From Clostridia bacterium (GTDB lineage: Bacteria > Bacillota > Clostridia > Christensenellales > Borkfalkiaceae), in NCBI GenBank assembly GCA_900767195.1, contig CAAFYG010000147.1:1-6689 (forward strand): a DNA stretch of 6,689 nucleotides, read 5' to 3'. Both the position numbers and the translations under genes were made by a program. The notes beneath the pieces were generated by a model. The model did no database searches. It was not told where the DNA came from and saw only the letters and a list, made by a program, of their open reading frames with translations. Below, in pieces: positions 1 to 5,532 of this stretch. The stretch's first letter is position 1; every line of letters begins with the position of its first letter.

Positions 1-26
1 CGAAGTTGACTGATGAGGGGCGTAGC
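1..26 (-). repeat. Truncated copy of the B/C intergenic repeat junction
   Basis: Read on the minus strand, this is GCTACGCCCCTCATCAGTC followed by AACTTCG. It matches the B-to-C junction seen at 6627-6642 (GTTACGCCCCTCATCA). GTCAAC-TTCG looks like the first arm and loop of a C head hairpin whose second arm lies beyond the window edge. Its orientation is opposite to the copies at 5200-5402 and 6555-6689. Confidence 0.6.
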
Positions 27-32
27 CCATTT

Positions 33-73
33 TTGATTTTCTGAATATTCCGGAAGGAATTTTTGAAAATCAA
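33..73. repeat. Stem-loop repeat A, copy 1
   Basis: A 41-bp element has perfect 9-bp terminal inverted repeats, TTGATTTTC (33-41) and GAAAATCAA (65-73). An inner ATTCC/GGAAT stem is capped by GGAA. It differs from the copy at 133-173 at only one base (position 63 T against 163 C). The arms are not followed by a T-run on either strand, so it does not look like a simple terminator. It could be a small non-autonomous (MITE-like) element or a structured RNA module; the sequence does not decide. Confidence 0.8.
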
Positions 74-123
74 GGGGCGTAACTTGTTTTCTAATACTTT
101 CAACTCAAACAAAGGAGCGCAGC
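74..123 (-). repeat. Core repeat B, copy 1 (inverted)
   Basis: The reverse complement is a GCTGCGCTCC lead, then the 40-bp B core (TTTGTTTGAGTTGAAAG, TATTAGAAAACAAG, TTACGCCCC). It lies exactly between the two A stem-loops and just beyond the 3' end of the SIMPL gene, in the same direction as that gene. The variant bases (GAGTTG with TATTAG) match the copy at 5311-5402 rather than those at 5200 and 6597, so at least two sub-types exist. Confidence 0.85.
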
Positions 124-132
124 ACATTTTTT

Positions 133-173
133 TTGATTTTCTGAATATTCCGGAAGGAATTTCTGAAAATCAA
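133..173. repeat. Stem-loop repeat A, copy 2
   Basis: This is the second 41-bp stem-loop, starting exactly 100 bp after copy 1. The arms TTGATTTTC (133-141) and GAAAATCAA (165-173) and the inner ATTCC-GGAA-GGAAT hairpin are intact. A T-run precedes it on the plus strand and GGGCGG follows. The 34 bases from here to the SIMPL stop codon (174-207) hold nothing I recognise. Confidence 0.8.
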
Positions 174-207
174 AGGGCGGTTACATAATCGAATATCAAA
201 AACTTCT

Positions 208-861
208 TCACGCAATTTCCCACACAAACGTCGCCGTATCCCGCGCCTTAATTTCTTCCGGCTCGATGTCCACGTCGTCAATACCGCCTGCCTCGCTCGC
301 CATATAGCACCTGCCGTCGTAATCCGTTTCCGAATACAAATGCAATTCGCCCCAATTATAATCGATCGTAACCGGCTCGCCGAGTTTCGCCCCCAAAGCC
401 CCGCACAAAATTTCCGCTTTTGCCCTTGCGTTTTTCACCGCCGCTTTCAATAATTCTTCGCTCACCGCCGTCGGATCTTTCACCGTGAAATCAATCGAAA
501 TTTCGGGCTTTGCGATACACTTCGAAATTTCCGAAAGCACCCTTGCCAGCCGTTTCGTATCAAAATCGAACTCCACTTTCAGCCTATGCACGCAATCATA
601 CCCCTCGAACACGCTTTTGTAGTCGCCCTTTTCGTCTTTCACGCTTCTGTAACTCGTATCCACCCTGAAATCCGTGGTTTTCGCCGCCTTTTTCTCCAAT
701 CCCGCCGCTTCCAGCGACTTGTTCAAAGCATCGATCCGCTCCGCCGCAACTTTCATCGTAGAATCGTATTCGTAATCTTTCGTCGTAATTTTCAAGCCGA
801 GTACAATCAGATCGGGCTTCACCGAAACCGCGCCCACGCCTTTCACCGTAATCGTTTTCAT
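208..861 (-). CDS. SIMPL domain-containing protein (DUF541), cytoplasmic form
   Basis: The 217-residue product has the features of the SIMPL/DUF541 family. It opens with MKTITVKGVGAVSVKPD, where GxG at 8-10 and Pro16 form the first strand. A central charged helical region (about 35-60) follows, then an FEGYDCVHRLKVEFDF strand (about 85-100). The helix around 141-160 runs into LGAKLGEPVTIDYN. A typical closing strand, EIKARDTATFVWEIA, ends the protein. Many family members carry a signal peptide or lipobox; none is visible here, so it is probably cytosolic. The family's biochemical role is poorly defined: members include a mammalian signalling partner and bacterial periplasmic proteins linked to oxidative stress. 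The ATG at 861 is supported by GGAGG ten bases upstream. It has its own promoter and is separated from the upstream minus-strand gene by a terminator. Family call is firm; function is unknown. Confidence 0.88.
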   Translation of the reverse strand: MKTITVKGVGAVSVKPDLIVLGLKITTKDYEYDSTMKVAAERIDALNKSLEAAGLEKKAAKTTDFRVDTSYRSVKDEKGDYKSVFEGYDCVHRLKVEFDFDTKRLARVLSEISKCIAKPEISIDFTVKDPTAVSEELLKAAVKNARAKAEILCGALGAKLGEPVTIDYNWGELHLYSETDYDGRCYMASEAGGIDDVDIEPEEIKARDTATFVWEIA

Positions 862-870
862 ATCAAAATA

Positions 871-904
871 CCTCCGTCAAATTTAATTTTGTACCCCCAT
901 TATA
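871..904 (-). promoter_or_regulatory. Promoter -10 and ribosome binding site of the SIMPL gene
   Basis: On the minus strand, TATAAT (899-904) is preceded by TGG, giving an extended -10 (TGGTATAAT). No good -35 is visible at the usual distance, because that stretch is the terminator stem of the preceding gene. GGAGG (871-875) sits 9 bases before the ATG. The leader would be only about 30 bases. Confidence 0.7.
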
Positions 905-918
905 CCACGCGGCGCAAC

Positions 919-946
919 AAAAAATGTCGCCCGAAAAGCGACATTT
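919..946 (-). terminator. Rho-independent terminator of the HTH-like gene
   Basis: On the minus strand a perfect 9-bp stem (AAATGTCGC / GCGACATTT, arms 938-946 and 922-930) has a 7-base loop. It runs straight into six T residues (919-924). It begins about 22 bases after the stop codon of the 969-1532 gene and ends just before the SIMPL promoter, insulating the two genes. Confidence 0.85.
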
Positions 947-968
947 AAAAAAATCGGAAAATACTCCG

Positions 969-1532
969 TCACGCCCCCAATATTTTCTCGCCGAATGTAT
1001 ACAACGCCTCGTTAATCTCGAAAATATCGTACTTGCCGCGTTTTATAAAGTATTCCAGAATAATATCGAACCTGCTGCTGTGCGTTAAGGAATACCCCGC
1101 CTTTCCGATAAAATCTTTCGCCTCGTCCAGCGGCAATTCCAGCGCAATCGCAAACGCCGCGGCGGTGGTTTTTCCCGGCTTGTAGTCCTTTTTCGTTCGT
1201 ATTTTCGAAAACGTTTTCCTGTCTACGTGCGCCTTTTTGTAGCACTCCGCGTCGCTCATTCCCCGCTCGTCGATCAGTCGGAACAACGTCTCCGCAAAGC
1301 TCTCTTCCACATCGTCCAGCTCGTCTTCCAGACTTCTTCCCCCGTACGCCGCAATCGGCTCGGGCAGAGCGCACAGCTTCGGCGCTTCAACCGATTCTTC
1401 GCAAAGCCATTCTCCCTCCGCCATACATTCGTCTATATACGCCGAAATCTCTTCCGCAAGCTTCGCGTCAAGCGCGTCGAAGGGTTTTCTCTCTTCGCAC
1501 CGCTTCGTTGCTTTTTTGTCGTCTTGTTTCAT
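969..1532 (-). CDS. Helix-turn-helix-like protein related to the C-terminal module of some macro-domain proteins
   Basis: The 187-residue product has two parts. Residues 1-75 are charged and acidic with no recognisable fold. Residues 78-187 form a compact helical module (SFAETLFRLIDERGMSDAECYKKAHVDRKTFSKIR and onward). In it, about 93-140 resembles an Xre-type helix-turn-helix: a turn at GMSD, a recognition-like helix VDRKTFSKIR, then a TTAAAFAIALELPLDEAKDFI helix. A second half follows, GYSLTHSSRFDIILEYFIKRGKYDIFEINEALYTF. From memory, very similar modules occur in Firmicutes proteins, often fused behind a macro (ADP-ribose-binding) domain; here the macro domain is absent. The start is set by GGAGG at 1537-1541, four bases before the ATG. 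The gene is transcribed divergently from the EF-G-like gene. DNA binding is inferred, not shown. Confidence 0.7.
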   Translation of the reverse strand: MKQDDKKATKRCEERKPFDALDAKLAEEISAYIDECMAEGEWLCEESVEAPKLCALPEPIAAYGGRSLEDELDDVEESFAETLFRLIDERGMSDAECYKKAHVDRKTFSKIRTKKDYKPGKTTAAAFAIALELPLDEAKDFIGKAGYSLTHSSRFDIILEYFIKRGKYDIFEINEALYTFGEKILGA

Positions 1533-1536
1533 CTCG

Positions 1537-1590
1537 CCTCCATGCTGCTTTCGTTTGCATTATTATATCATATTTTTTTCCGCTTGTACA
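1537..1590 (-). promoter_or_regulatory. Promoter and ribosome binding site of the HTH-like gene
   Basis: On the minus strand TGTACA (1585-1590, 4 of 6 to TTGACA) is 17 bp from a perfect TATAAT (1562-1567). The latter is preceded by TGA, an extended -10. GGAGG lies at 1537-1541. It is divergent from the EF-G-like promoter, with about 100 bp between the two -35 boxes. That gap holds a 10-bp palindrome GCCGATCGGC (1613-1622) and a tandem repeat (1671-1690). Confidence 0.75.
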
Positions 1591-1670
1591 GAATTTTTGC
1601 GCGCCGCCCTCAGCCGATCGGCAAAAATTCCGTTACAATCAAACTTTTTTTGTGAAAATCAAAAAAATTT

Positions 1671-1690
1671 TGCCTAATCTTGCCTAATCT
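1671..1690 (+). repeat. Perfect 10-bp tandem repeat upstream of the EF-G-like promoter
   Basis: TGCCTAATCT occurs twice back to back (1671-1680, 1681-1690) and ends one base before the -35 box. The ~10-bp period places the two copies on the same helical face, as expected for a regulator or UP-type site. No known operator is recognised. Confidence 0.7.
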
Positions 1691-1691
1691 C

Positions 1692-1720
1692 TTGAATTTT
1701 TCTATAAAATATAGTATAAT
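1692..1720 (+). promoter_or_regulatory. Sigma-A-type promoter of the EF-G-like gene
   Basis: TTGAAT (1692-1697) and TATAAT (1715-1720) are separated by exactly 17 bp. Transcription would begin near 1727, giving a leader of about 50 bases. Confidence 0.85.
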
Positions 1721-1728
1721 ACAAGAAA

Positions 1729-1770
1729 GGCGGCAAACCCGCCGCCGTAAAAAATCTTTTTTTCAAGGGG
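1729..1770 (+). promoter_or_regulatory. 5'-leader hairpin and ribosome binding site of the EF-G-like gene
   Basis: GGCGGC (1729-1734) and GCCGCC (1741-1746) form a 6-bp all-GC hairpin with a 6-base loop, almost at the predicted 5' end of the mRNA. The ribosome binding site AAGGGG (1765-1770) is 7 bases before the ATG at 1778. The hairpin does not overlap it. A 5'-terminal stem like this usually protects mRNA from decay; an attenuation role is less likely, because the T-run at 1757-1763 is not adjacent to the stem. Confidence 0.6.
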
Positions 1771-1777
1771 AAAAACT

Positions 1778-3844
1778 ATGAGCATTTCGGGAGAAAACAT
1801 CAGAAACATTGCGGTGATCGGTCACGGCGGCGAAGGGAAAACCACCCTTTGCGAAGCTATGCTTTTTTGCGCGGGCGCGATCGATCGCATGGGCAAAACG
1901 GATGACGGCACTACCACAACCGACTTCGACGAGCTTGAAAAAGCGCGTAAATCCTCCGTCTTTTTGTCCTGCGCAAATCTTACGTGGAAAGACGTAAAAA
2001 TCAATCTTCTCGATCTTCCCGGTTTCTACGATTTCGAAGGCGAACGCAGCGAGGGTTTACAGGCGGCAGGCGGCGCGCTGCTCGTGATCGGCGCGGGCGG
2101 CAACGTACCGGTGGGTGCGGAAAGCGTGATCGACTACTGCTTAAAAATGAAGAAACCGCTGATCATTTTTATCAACGGCATGGATAAAGAAAATGCCGAC
2201 TACGCCGGCACGGTAGCCGCGCTTCGCGAAAAATACCCGGGAAAACTCGCCCCCATTCAGCTGCCGATTATGGAAAACGGAAAAATGCAAGGCTGCGTAA
2301 ACGCCATCCGCGAAAAGGCGTTTTTGTTCCGCCAAAACGGCACGGAAGAAATTCCCGTATCCGAAAATCTCGCGGCTCAGATGCAAACGATGCGCGAATC
2401 GCTCATGGAAACGGCGGCGGAAAACGACGAAACGCTGCTCGATAAATATTTCAACGAAGGCTCGCTTACAAAAGAGGAAATCATTCACGGCATACGCCTT
2501 GGCATCGCCTCGGTGAATACTATTCCCGTTATGGCGGGCAGCGCGCTGTATAATCGCGGCGTAATCAACCTGTTAAACGAAATCGTCACCTACATGCCGC
2601 AGGCAAACGAACGCGTAAATACGCTTGCCGAAGATCTTACCGCCGATAAAGTCGTCACCATTCTTCCCGAAGAAACCGCGCCGTTTGCGGCGCAGGCGTT
2701 CAAAACCACCGTCGATCCGTTCTCCGGAAAAACCACATACTTAAAAATCTTCCGCGGCGTTTTAAAAAGCGGCGACGCGGTATTCAACCCGAATAAGAAC
2801 GAAGAGGAGCGCATCGGTCAGATTTTCTTCGTACGCGGCAAGAAAACGGAAAGCGTTTCCGAAGCGCGCGCGGGCGATATCTGCGCCGTTACGAAGCTTT
2901 CCGTCACAGGCACGGGCGATACGCTCTGCGCGCCGGGCGCGAAAGTGAAATTCACGCCGATCCACTTCCCCCGCCCCACGTTTTTCATGGCGATCGGCGC
3001 GGAAAAGAAAGGCGAAGAAGATAAAATTTTCGGCGCGCTCAACAAAATGAAAGAGGAAGATCTCACGTTTTCCGTGGAAAAGAACGCGGAAACGGGCGAA
3101 ATCTTGCTCGGCGGGCAAGGCGAAACGCACGTGGAGCTTCTCGCAAAGCGCGTGAAAACCCGCTACGGCGCAGACGTGAAGCTCACACGGCCGAAAGTTC
3201 CCTACCGCGAAACGATCCGCGGCATAGCGGAATCCGAAGGCAAATACAAGAAGCAAACGGGCGGCCACGGGCAGTACGGACACGTAAAAATCCGCTTCGA
3301 GCCAAGCGAAAACGAATTTGAATTTGCCGAAGAAGTGGTGGGCGGCGCAGTGCCGAAATCGTATTTTCCCGCCGTAGAAAAGGGGTTGCGCGAGTGCCTT
3401 TATAAAGGTCCGCTTGCGGGCTACCCCGTCACGGGCGTAAAAGCGGTATTATACGACGGCTCGTATCACGAAGTAGATTCTTCCGAAGCGGCGTTCAAAG
3501 CGGCGGCGGCGATCGCCTTCCGCGAAGGACTGAAAAACGCGAAACCGATGCTTTTAGAGCCGTATTCCAAGCTGAAAATCGCCGTGAAAAACGATTACCT
3601 CGGCGACGTGATGGGCGATATCAATAAGCGGCGCGGCAGAATTATGGGCACGGCTTCCGAAGGCGACAAAACCGTGGTGCTTGCCGAAGCTCCGCAAGCA
3701 GAGCTTTTAAGCTACACCACCGAGCTGCGCTCGATCACGCGCGGCAGCGGCAGGTTTGCCGCCGAGCTTTTGGATTACGAAGAAGTGCCGCGTGAGCTTG
3801 CGGAAAAAATCGCCGCCGCCCGTGCCGCCGAAAAACAGGAATAA
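1778..3844 (+). CDS. Elongation factor G-like translational GTPase (EF-G2-type paralogue)
   Basis: The 688-residue product has the full EF-G domain order: G domain (about 1-280), domain II (about 300-390), domain III (about 395-470), domain IV (about 473-595) and domain V (about 596-675). GTPase motifs are G1 GHGGEGKT (15-22), switch I around Ser60, G3 DLPGFYDF (79-86), G4 NGMD (133-136) and G5 SAL (255-257). Canonical EF-G has AHIDAGKT, DTPGHVDF and NKMD. The catalytic histidine of G3 is therefore Phe83 here, and the G4 lysine is glycine. These changes are typical of the EF-G-like paralogue branch rather than the main FusA. Domain IV keeps the tip loop GSYHEVDSSE (561-570) with His564, and GGHGQYGHV (495-503), so it should still enter the decoding site. 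It is monocistronic, not in a str operon with rpsL, rpsG or tuf, which also argues for a paralogue. The precise role (back-up translocase, recycling or stress factor) is not known. Confidence 0.92.
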   Translation: MSISGENIRNIAVIGHGGEGKTTLCEAMLFCAGAIDRMGKTDDGTTTTDFDELEKARKSSVFLSCANLTWKDVKINLLDLPGFYDFEGERSEGLQAAGGALLVIGAGGNVPVGAESVIDYCLKMKKPLIIFINGMDKENADYAGTVAALREKYPGKLAPIQLPIMENGKMQGCVNAIREKAFLFRQNGTEEIPVSENLAAQMQTMRESLMETAAENDETLLDKYFNEGSLTKEEIIHGIRLGIASVNTIPVMAGSALYNRGVINLLNEIVTYMPQANERVNTLAEDLTADKVVTILPEETAPFAAQAFKTTVDPFSGKTTYLKIFRGVLKSGDAVFNPNKNEEERIGQIFFVRGKKTESVSEARAGDICAVTKLSVTGTGDTLCAPGAKVKFTPIHFPRPTFFMAIGAEKKGEEDKIFGALNKMKEEDLTFSVEKNAETGEILLGGQGETHVELLAKRVKTRYGADVKLTRPKVPYRETIRGIAESEGKYKKQTGGHGQYGHVKIRFEPSENEFEFAEEVVGGAVPKSYFPAVEKGLRECLYKGPLAGYPVTGVKAVLYDGSYHEVDSSEAAFKAAAAIAFREGLKNAKPMLLEPYSKLKIAVKNDYLGDVMGDINKRRGRIMGTASEGDKTVVLAEAPQAELLSYTTELRSITRGSGRFAAELLDYEEVPRELAEKIAAARAAEKQE

Positions 3845-3907
3845 TTAAAAAATAATCGAATTACGCCGTTTTTTCGCCGAATTTTGTGAAAAAAACGCAT
3901 TTTTACC

Positions 3908-3960
3908 TTGCAAAAAATTTTAGTATGTGATATAATTTAGATGAATACAATACAAGGCGG
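3908..3960 (+). promoter_or_regulatory. Promoter and ribosome binding site of the YegP-like membrane protein
   Basis: TTGCAA (3908-3913) and TATAAT (3931-3936) are 17 bp apart, and TGA before the -10 makes it an extended -10. AAGGCGG (3954-3960) lies 8 bases before the ATG at 3969, which favours that start over the in-frame GTG at 3960 that overlaps it. No convincing terminator was found between the EF-G-like gene and this promoter. Confidence 0.8.
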
Positions 3961-3968
3961 TGCTTATT

Positions 3969-5087
3969 ATGATCGAAAAGTTAAAAAACGCGTTTCAATC
4001 TCTCGGCGATAAAATCGGCGTATCCGGAAAAGCTGTCGGTTTCGGCGTTCTCGGCATTCTCGTTTTGCTTCTCGCGATCGTGATCATCGCGATCGTTTCA
4101 CACGCAAAGAAAAAGAAAAAAGTGCAGAATAATGCCCCGATCAAGGCGGAAAAAACGGAAAAAACCGCCGAAAATCAAGCGATTTTCGAGCCGAAATCCG
4201 AAGAAAAAGCGGAAAAAATCGAAGAAATCCCCGCAAAAACCGAGGAAAAAGAAGAAATAATCGAAGAAAAACCGCCGATTCCGGAAGAAAAACAGCCTGA
4301 AATGAAAGAGAAGACAAACAAAAAACAGGCAGCGAAAGCCGCTGTAAAGCAAGAAACAAAAGCCGAGCCGAAACGCATGCTCGGCAAGTGGCGCATTATT
4401 GTTAAGGGCGAAAACGCGTACATCGCCGCGCTGCACGCTTCGAACGGCGAGGTGATGCTCACGAGCGAAATTTATTCCACCGAAGACGGCGCGCGAAGCG
4501 GCGTGGAGACGATCCGCCGCGGCACGGAAACGGGCAACTTTGTGATTTACCGCGATAAAGGCGGCGATTACTACTTTAAATTGAAGAGCGCGGGCAACCG
4601 GCTTTTGTGCGTGGGCGAAATTTACAAAACCAAAGACGCGTGCGAAAAAGCGGCGGAATCGGTGAAGCGCATCGCGAAAGACTCCCCTATTCTCGTCCGC
4701 GTGACGAAAGGCGAAGAGTTTATCGCATACACGCCCGCACAAGTGACGCCGCCCCCGAAAAAAAGCCAAGGCAAATGGCGCATCGAAGAAGGCGAAAACG
4801 GCGGTTTTTCGGCGAAATTATACGCAAATAACGGTCAGATTATGCTTTCCACCGAAGAAGTGGCTTCGCGCAAAACCGCGGAAAAGACTATCGACTCGGT
4901 GCGCAAAAACTGCGCCGCCGGCAATTTTTATATCGATAAAGACAAGTTCGGCAGGTTCTATTACAAGCTGCACAACGTGCAGAAATCGGTGATCTGCACG
5001 GGCGAAACGTACGATAAAGTGGATAGCGTGATTTCGGCGATAGAATCGGTGCGCCGCTTTGCTTCCAACGCGGAATTAGCGGAATAA
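3969..5087 (+). CDS. Membrane-anchored protein with four YegP-like (DUF1508) units
   Basis: The 372-residue product starts with a short amphipathic stretch (1-20) and one hydrophobic segment (about 22-44) ended by five lysines. A 90-residue Glu/Lys/Pro-rich, probably disordered linker (about 46-137) follows. Then come four YegP/DUF1508-like units of about 48 residues: 139-187 (GKWRI, ASNGEVMLTSEIYS), 191-238 (FVIYRDKGGDYYFKL, VGEIYKTKDACEKAAESVKR), 268-316 (GKWRI, ANNGQIMLSTEEV) and 320-367 (FYIDKDKFGRFYYKL, TGETYDKVDSVISAIESVRR). Units 1-2 and 3-4 look like a duplicated two-unit YegP protein joined by a Pro-rich spacer. By the positive-inside rule the lysine cluster puts the YegP part in the cytoplasm, though this is weak evidence. 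DUF1508 has no established enzymatic role. An in-frame GTG at 3960 would add three residues; the ATG is preferred from its ribosome binding site. Confidence 0.85.
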   Translation: MIEKLKNAFQSLGDKIGVSGKAVGFGVLGILVLLLAIVIIAIVSHAKKKKKVQNNAPIKAEKTEKTAENQAIFEPKSEEKAEKIEEIPAKTEEKEEIIEEKPPIPEEKQPEMKEKTNKKQAAKAAVKQETKAEPKRMLGKWRIIVKGENAYIAALHASNGEVMLTSEIYSTEDGARSGVETIRRGTETGNFVIYRDKGGDYYFKLKSAGNRLLCVGEIYKTKDACEKAAESVKRIAKDSPILVRVTKGEEFIAYTPAQVTPPPKKSQGKWRIEEGENGGFSAKLYANNGQIMLSTEEVASRKTAEKTIDSVRKNCAAGNFYIDKDKFGRFYYKLHNVQKSVICTGETYDKVDSVISAIESVRRFASNAELAE

Positions 5088-5158
5088 TTTACGATGTTTT
5101 GGCGTTTGTGTGCGGATTGTGCGAATATTTTTGCAAAATGAAAACAAACTGCGCCACC

Positions 5159-5189
5159 GATTGAAATAATTCACCGAAATTTTTCAATC
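5159..5189. repeat. A-like stem-loop preceding repeat B2
   Basis: GATTGAAA (5159-5166) and TTTCAATC (5182-5189) form a perfect 8-bp stem with a 15-base loop. The stem is followed by an A-run and the GGGGC-TGC-GCCCC link of repeat B. This is the position that element A occupies next to the inverted B copy at 74-123, but the sequence differs. It may be a diverged or substituted A module. The bases from 5088 to 5158 hold nothing I recognise. Confidence 0.55.
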
Positions 5190-5191
5190 AA

Positions 5192-5215
5192 AAAGGGGCT
5201 GCGCCCCTTTGTTTG
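5192..5215 (+). terminator. Candidate terminator of the YegP-like gene within the repeat
   Basis: AAAGGGGC (5192-5199) and GCCCCTTT (5203-5210) form an 8-bp stem with a TGC loop, followed by GTTTG. It is about 105 bases after the stop codon. The GC-rich stem with flanking A and T runs would work in both directions, but the T-run is broken. It is also part of the repeat family, so termination is a guess from form. Confidence 0.45.
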
Positions 5216-5291
5216 AATTGAAAGTATCAGAAAACAAGTTGCGCCCCTCATTCGTCTGCTATCGCAGACACCTTCCCCCCGGGGGGAAGGC
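5200..5291 (+). repeat. Composite repeat B2+C1
   Basis: The unit begins TGCGCCCCTTTGTTTG and carries the B core (GAATTG and TATCAG variant), ending in GTTGCGCCCCTCATTC. Next is a head hairpin GTCTGC-TATC-GCAGAC, then a perfect palindrome with arms CCTTCCCCCC and GGGGGGAAGG (5271-5290). The unit is repeated 111 bp later. C-rich/G-rich palindromes of this kind are common between genes in gut Clostridia. Confidence 0.88.
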
Positions 5292-5310
5292 TTAGAAATA
5301 GGATATAAGC

Positions 5311-5402
5311 TGCGCCCCTTTGTTTGAGTTGAAAGTATTAGAAAACAAGTTGCGCCCCTCATTCGTCGCCGTTCGGCGACACCTTCCCCCTGGGGGGAAG
5401 GC
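5311..5402 (+). repeat. Composite repeat B3+C2
   Basis: This is a 91-bp near copy of the preceding unit with the same length and layout and nine base differences. Six of the nine fall in the head hairpin, which is now GTCGCC-GTTC-GGCGAC and still pairs perfectly. The B core carries the GAGTTG/TATTAG variant shared with the inverted copy at 74-123. The unit ends in the C-rich/G-rich palindrome with one central C-to-T change. An AT-rich 19-bp spacer (5292-5310) separates the two units. Confidence 0.88.
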
Positions 5403-5419
5403 TATATCAAAGGCGTTTA

Positions 5420-5494
5420 TTTGAAATTTCAAACGGTTTGCAACAATCCGTGACGAAACACCCTGCGGGTGCGTTACGAAACGGGCGATGCCCG
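5420..5494. repeat. Hairpin cluster downstream of the tandem repeats
   Basis: Three structures follow one another. The first is the perfect palindrome TTTGAAATTTCAAA (5420-5433). The second is a stem CGTGACG / CGTTACG (5449-5455, 5472-5478, one G-T pair) carrying an inner hairpin CACCC-TGC-GGGTG with an AAA bulge. The third is CGGGC-GAT-GCCCG (5482-5494). The stretch leads into CCCCGAGGGGAAGCCT (5495-5510), which also occurs at 6665-6680, so this is probably another, diverged member of the C family. Confidence 0.6.
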
Positions 5495-5500
5495 CCCCGA

Positions 5501-5532
5501 GGGGAAGCCTATGAAAGAGGCTTCCCCTTTTT
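5501..5532 (+). terminator. Strong rho-independent terminator, plus strand
   Basis: GGGGAAGCCT (5501-5510) and AGGCTTCCCC (5518-5527) form a perfect 10-bp stem with a 7-base loop. Five T residues (5528-5532) follow. It would stop plus-strand transcription before it runs antisense into the permease gene. The right arm can also pair with the copy at 5564-5573, described separately. Confidence 0.7.

Noticed and set aside
133..173. Element A as terminator of the SIMPL gene
   Set aside because: On the minus strand the hairpin is followed by an A-run, not a T-run. On the plus strand it is followed by GGGCGG.
1654..1662. Third copy of element A
   Set aside because: Only the 9-base arm GAAAATCAA is present, in an AT-rich context, with no partner arm or inner hairpin.
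2762..3283. Minus-strand open frame (173 codons) inside the EF-G-like gene
   Set aside because: It overlaps highly conserved EF-G domains II-IV and has no recognisable protein features.
1778..3844. Tet(M)-type ribosomal protection protein
   Set aside because: Those are about 640 residues with AHVDAGKT and DTPGH motifs. This protein has GHGGEGKT and DLPGF and a better match to the EF-G paralogue pattern.
3845..3907. Terminator after the EF-G-like gene
   Set aside because: The stretch is AT-rich with T-runs, but I could not find a stable GC-containing stem in front of them.
4098..4769. Long minus-strand open frame (223 codons) opposite the YegP-like gene
   Set aside because: It is rich in Phe and Arg, the mirror of the Glu/Lys-rich linker on the plus strand. 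It has no family signature, while the plus strand has clear repeats, a promoter and a ribosome binding site.
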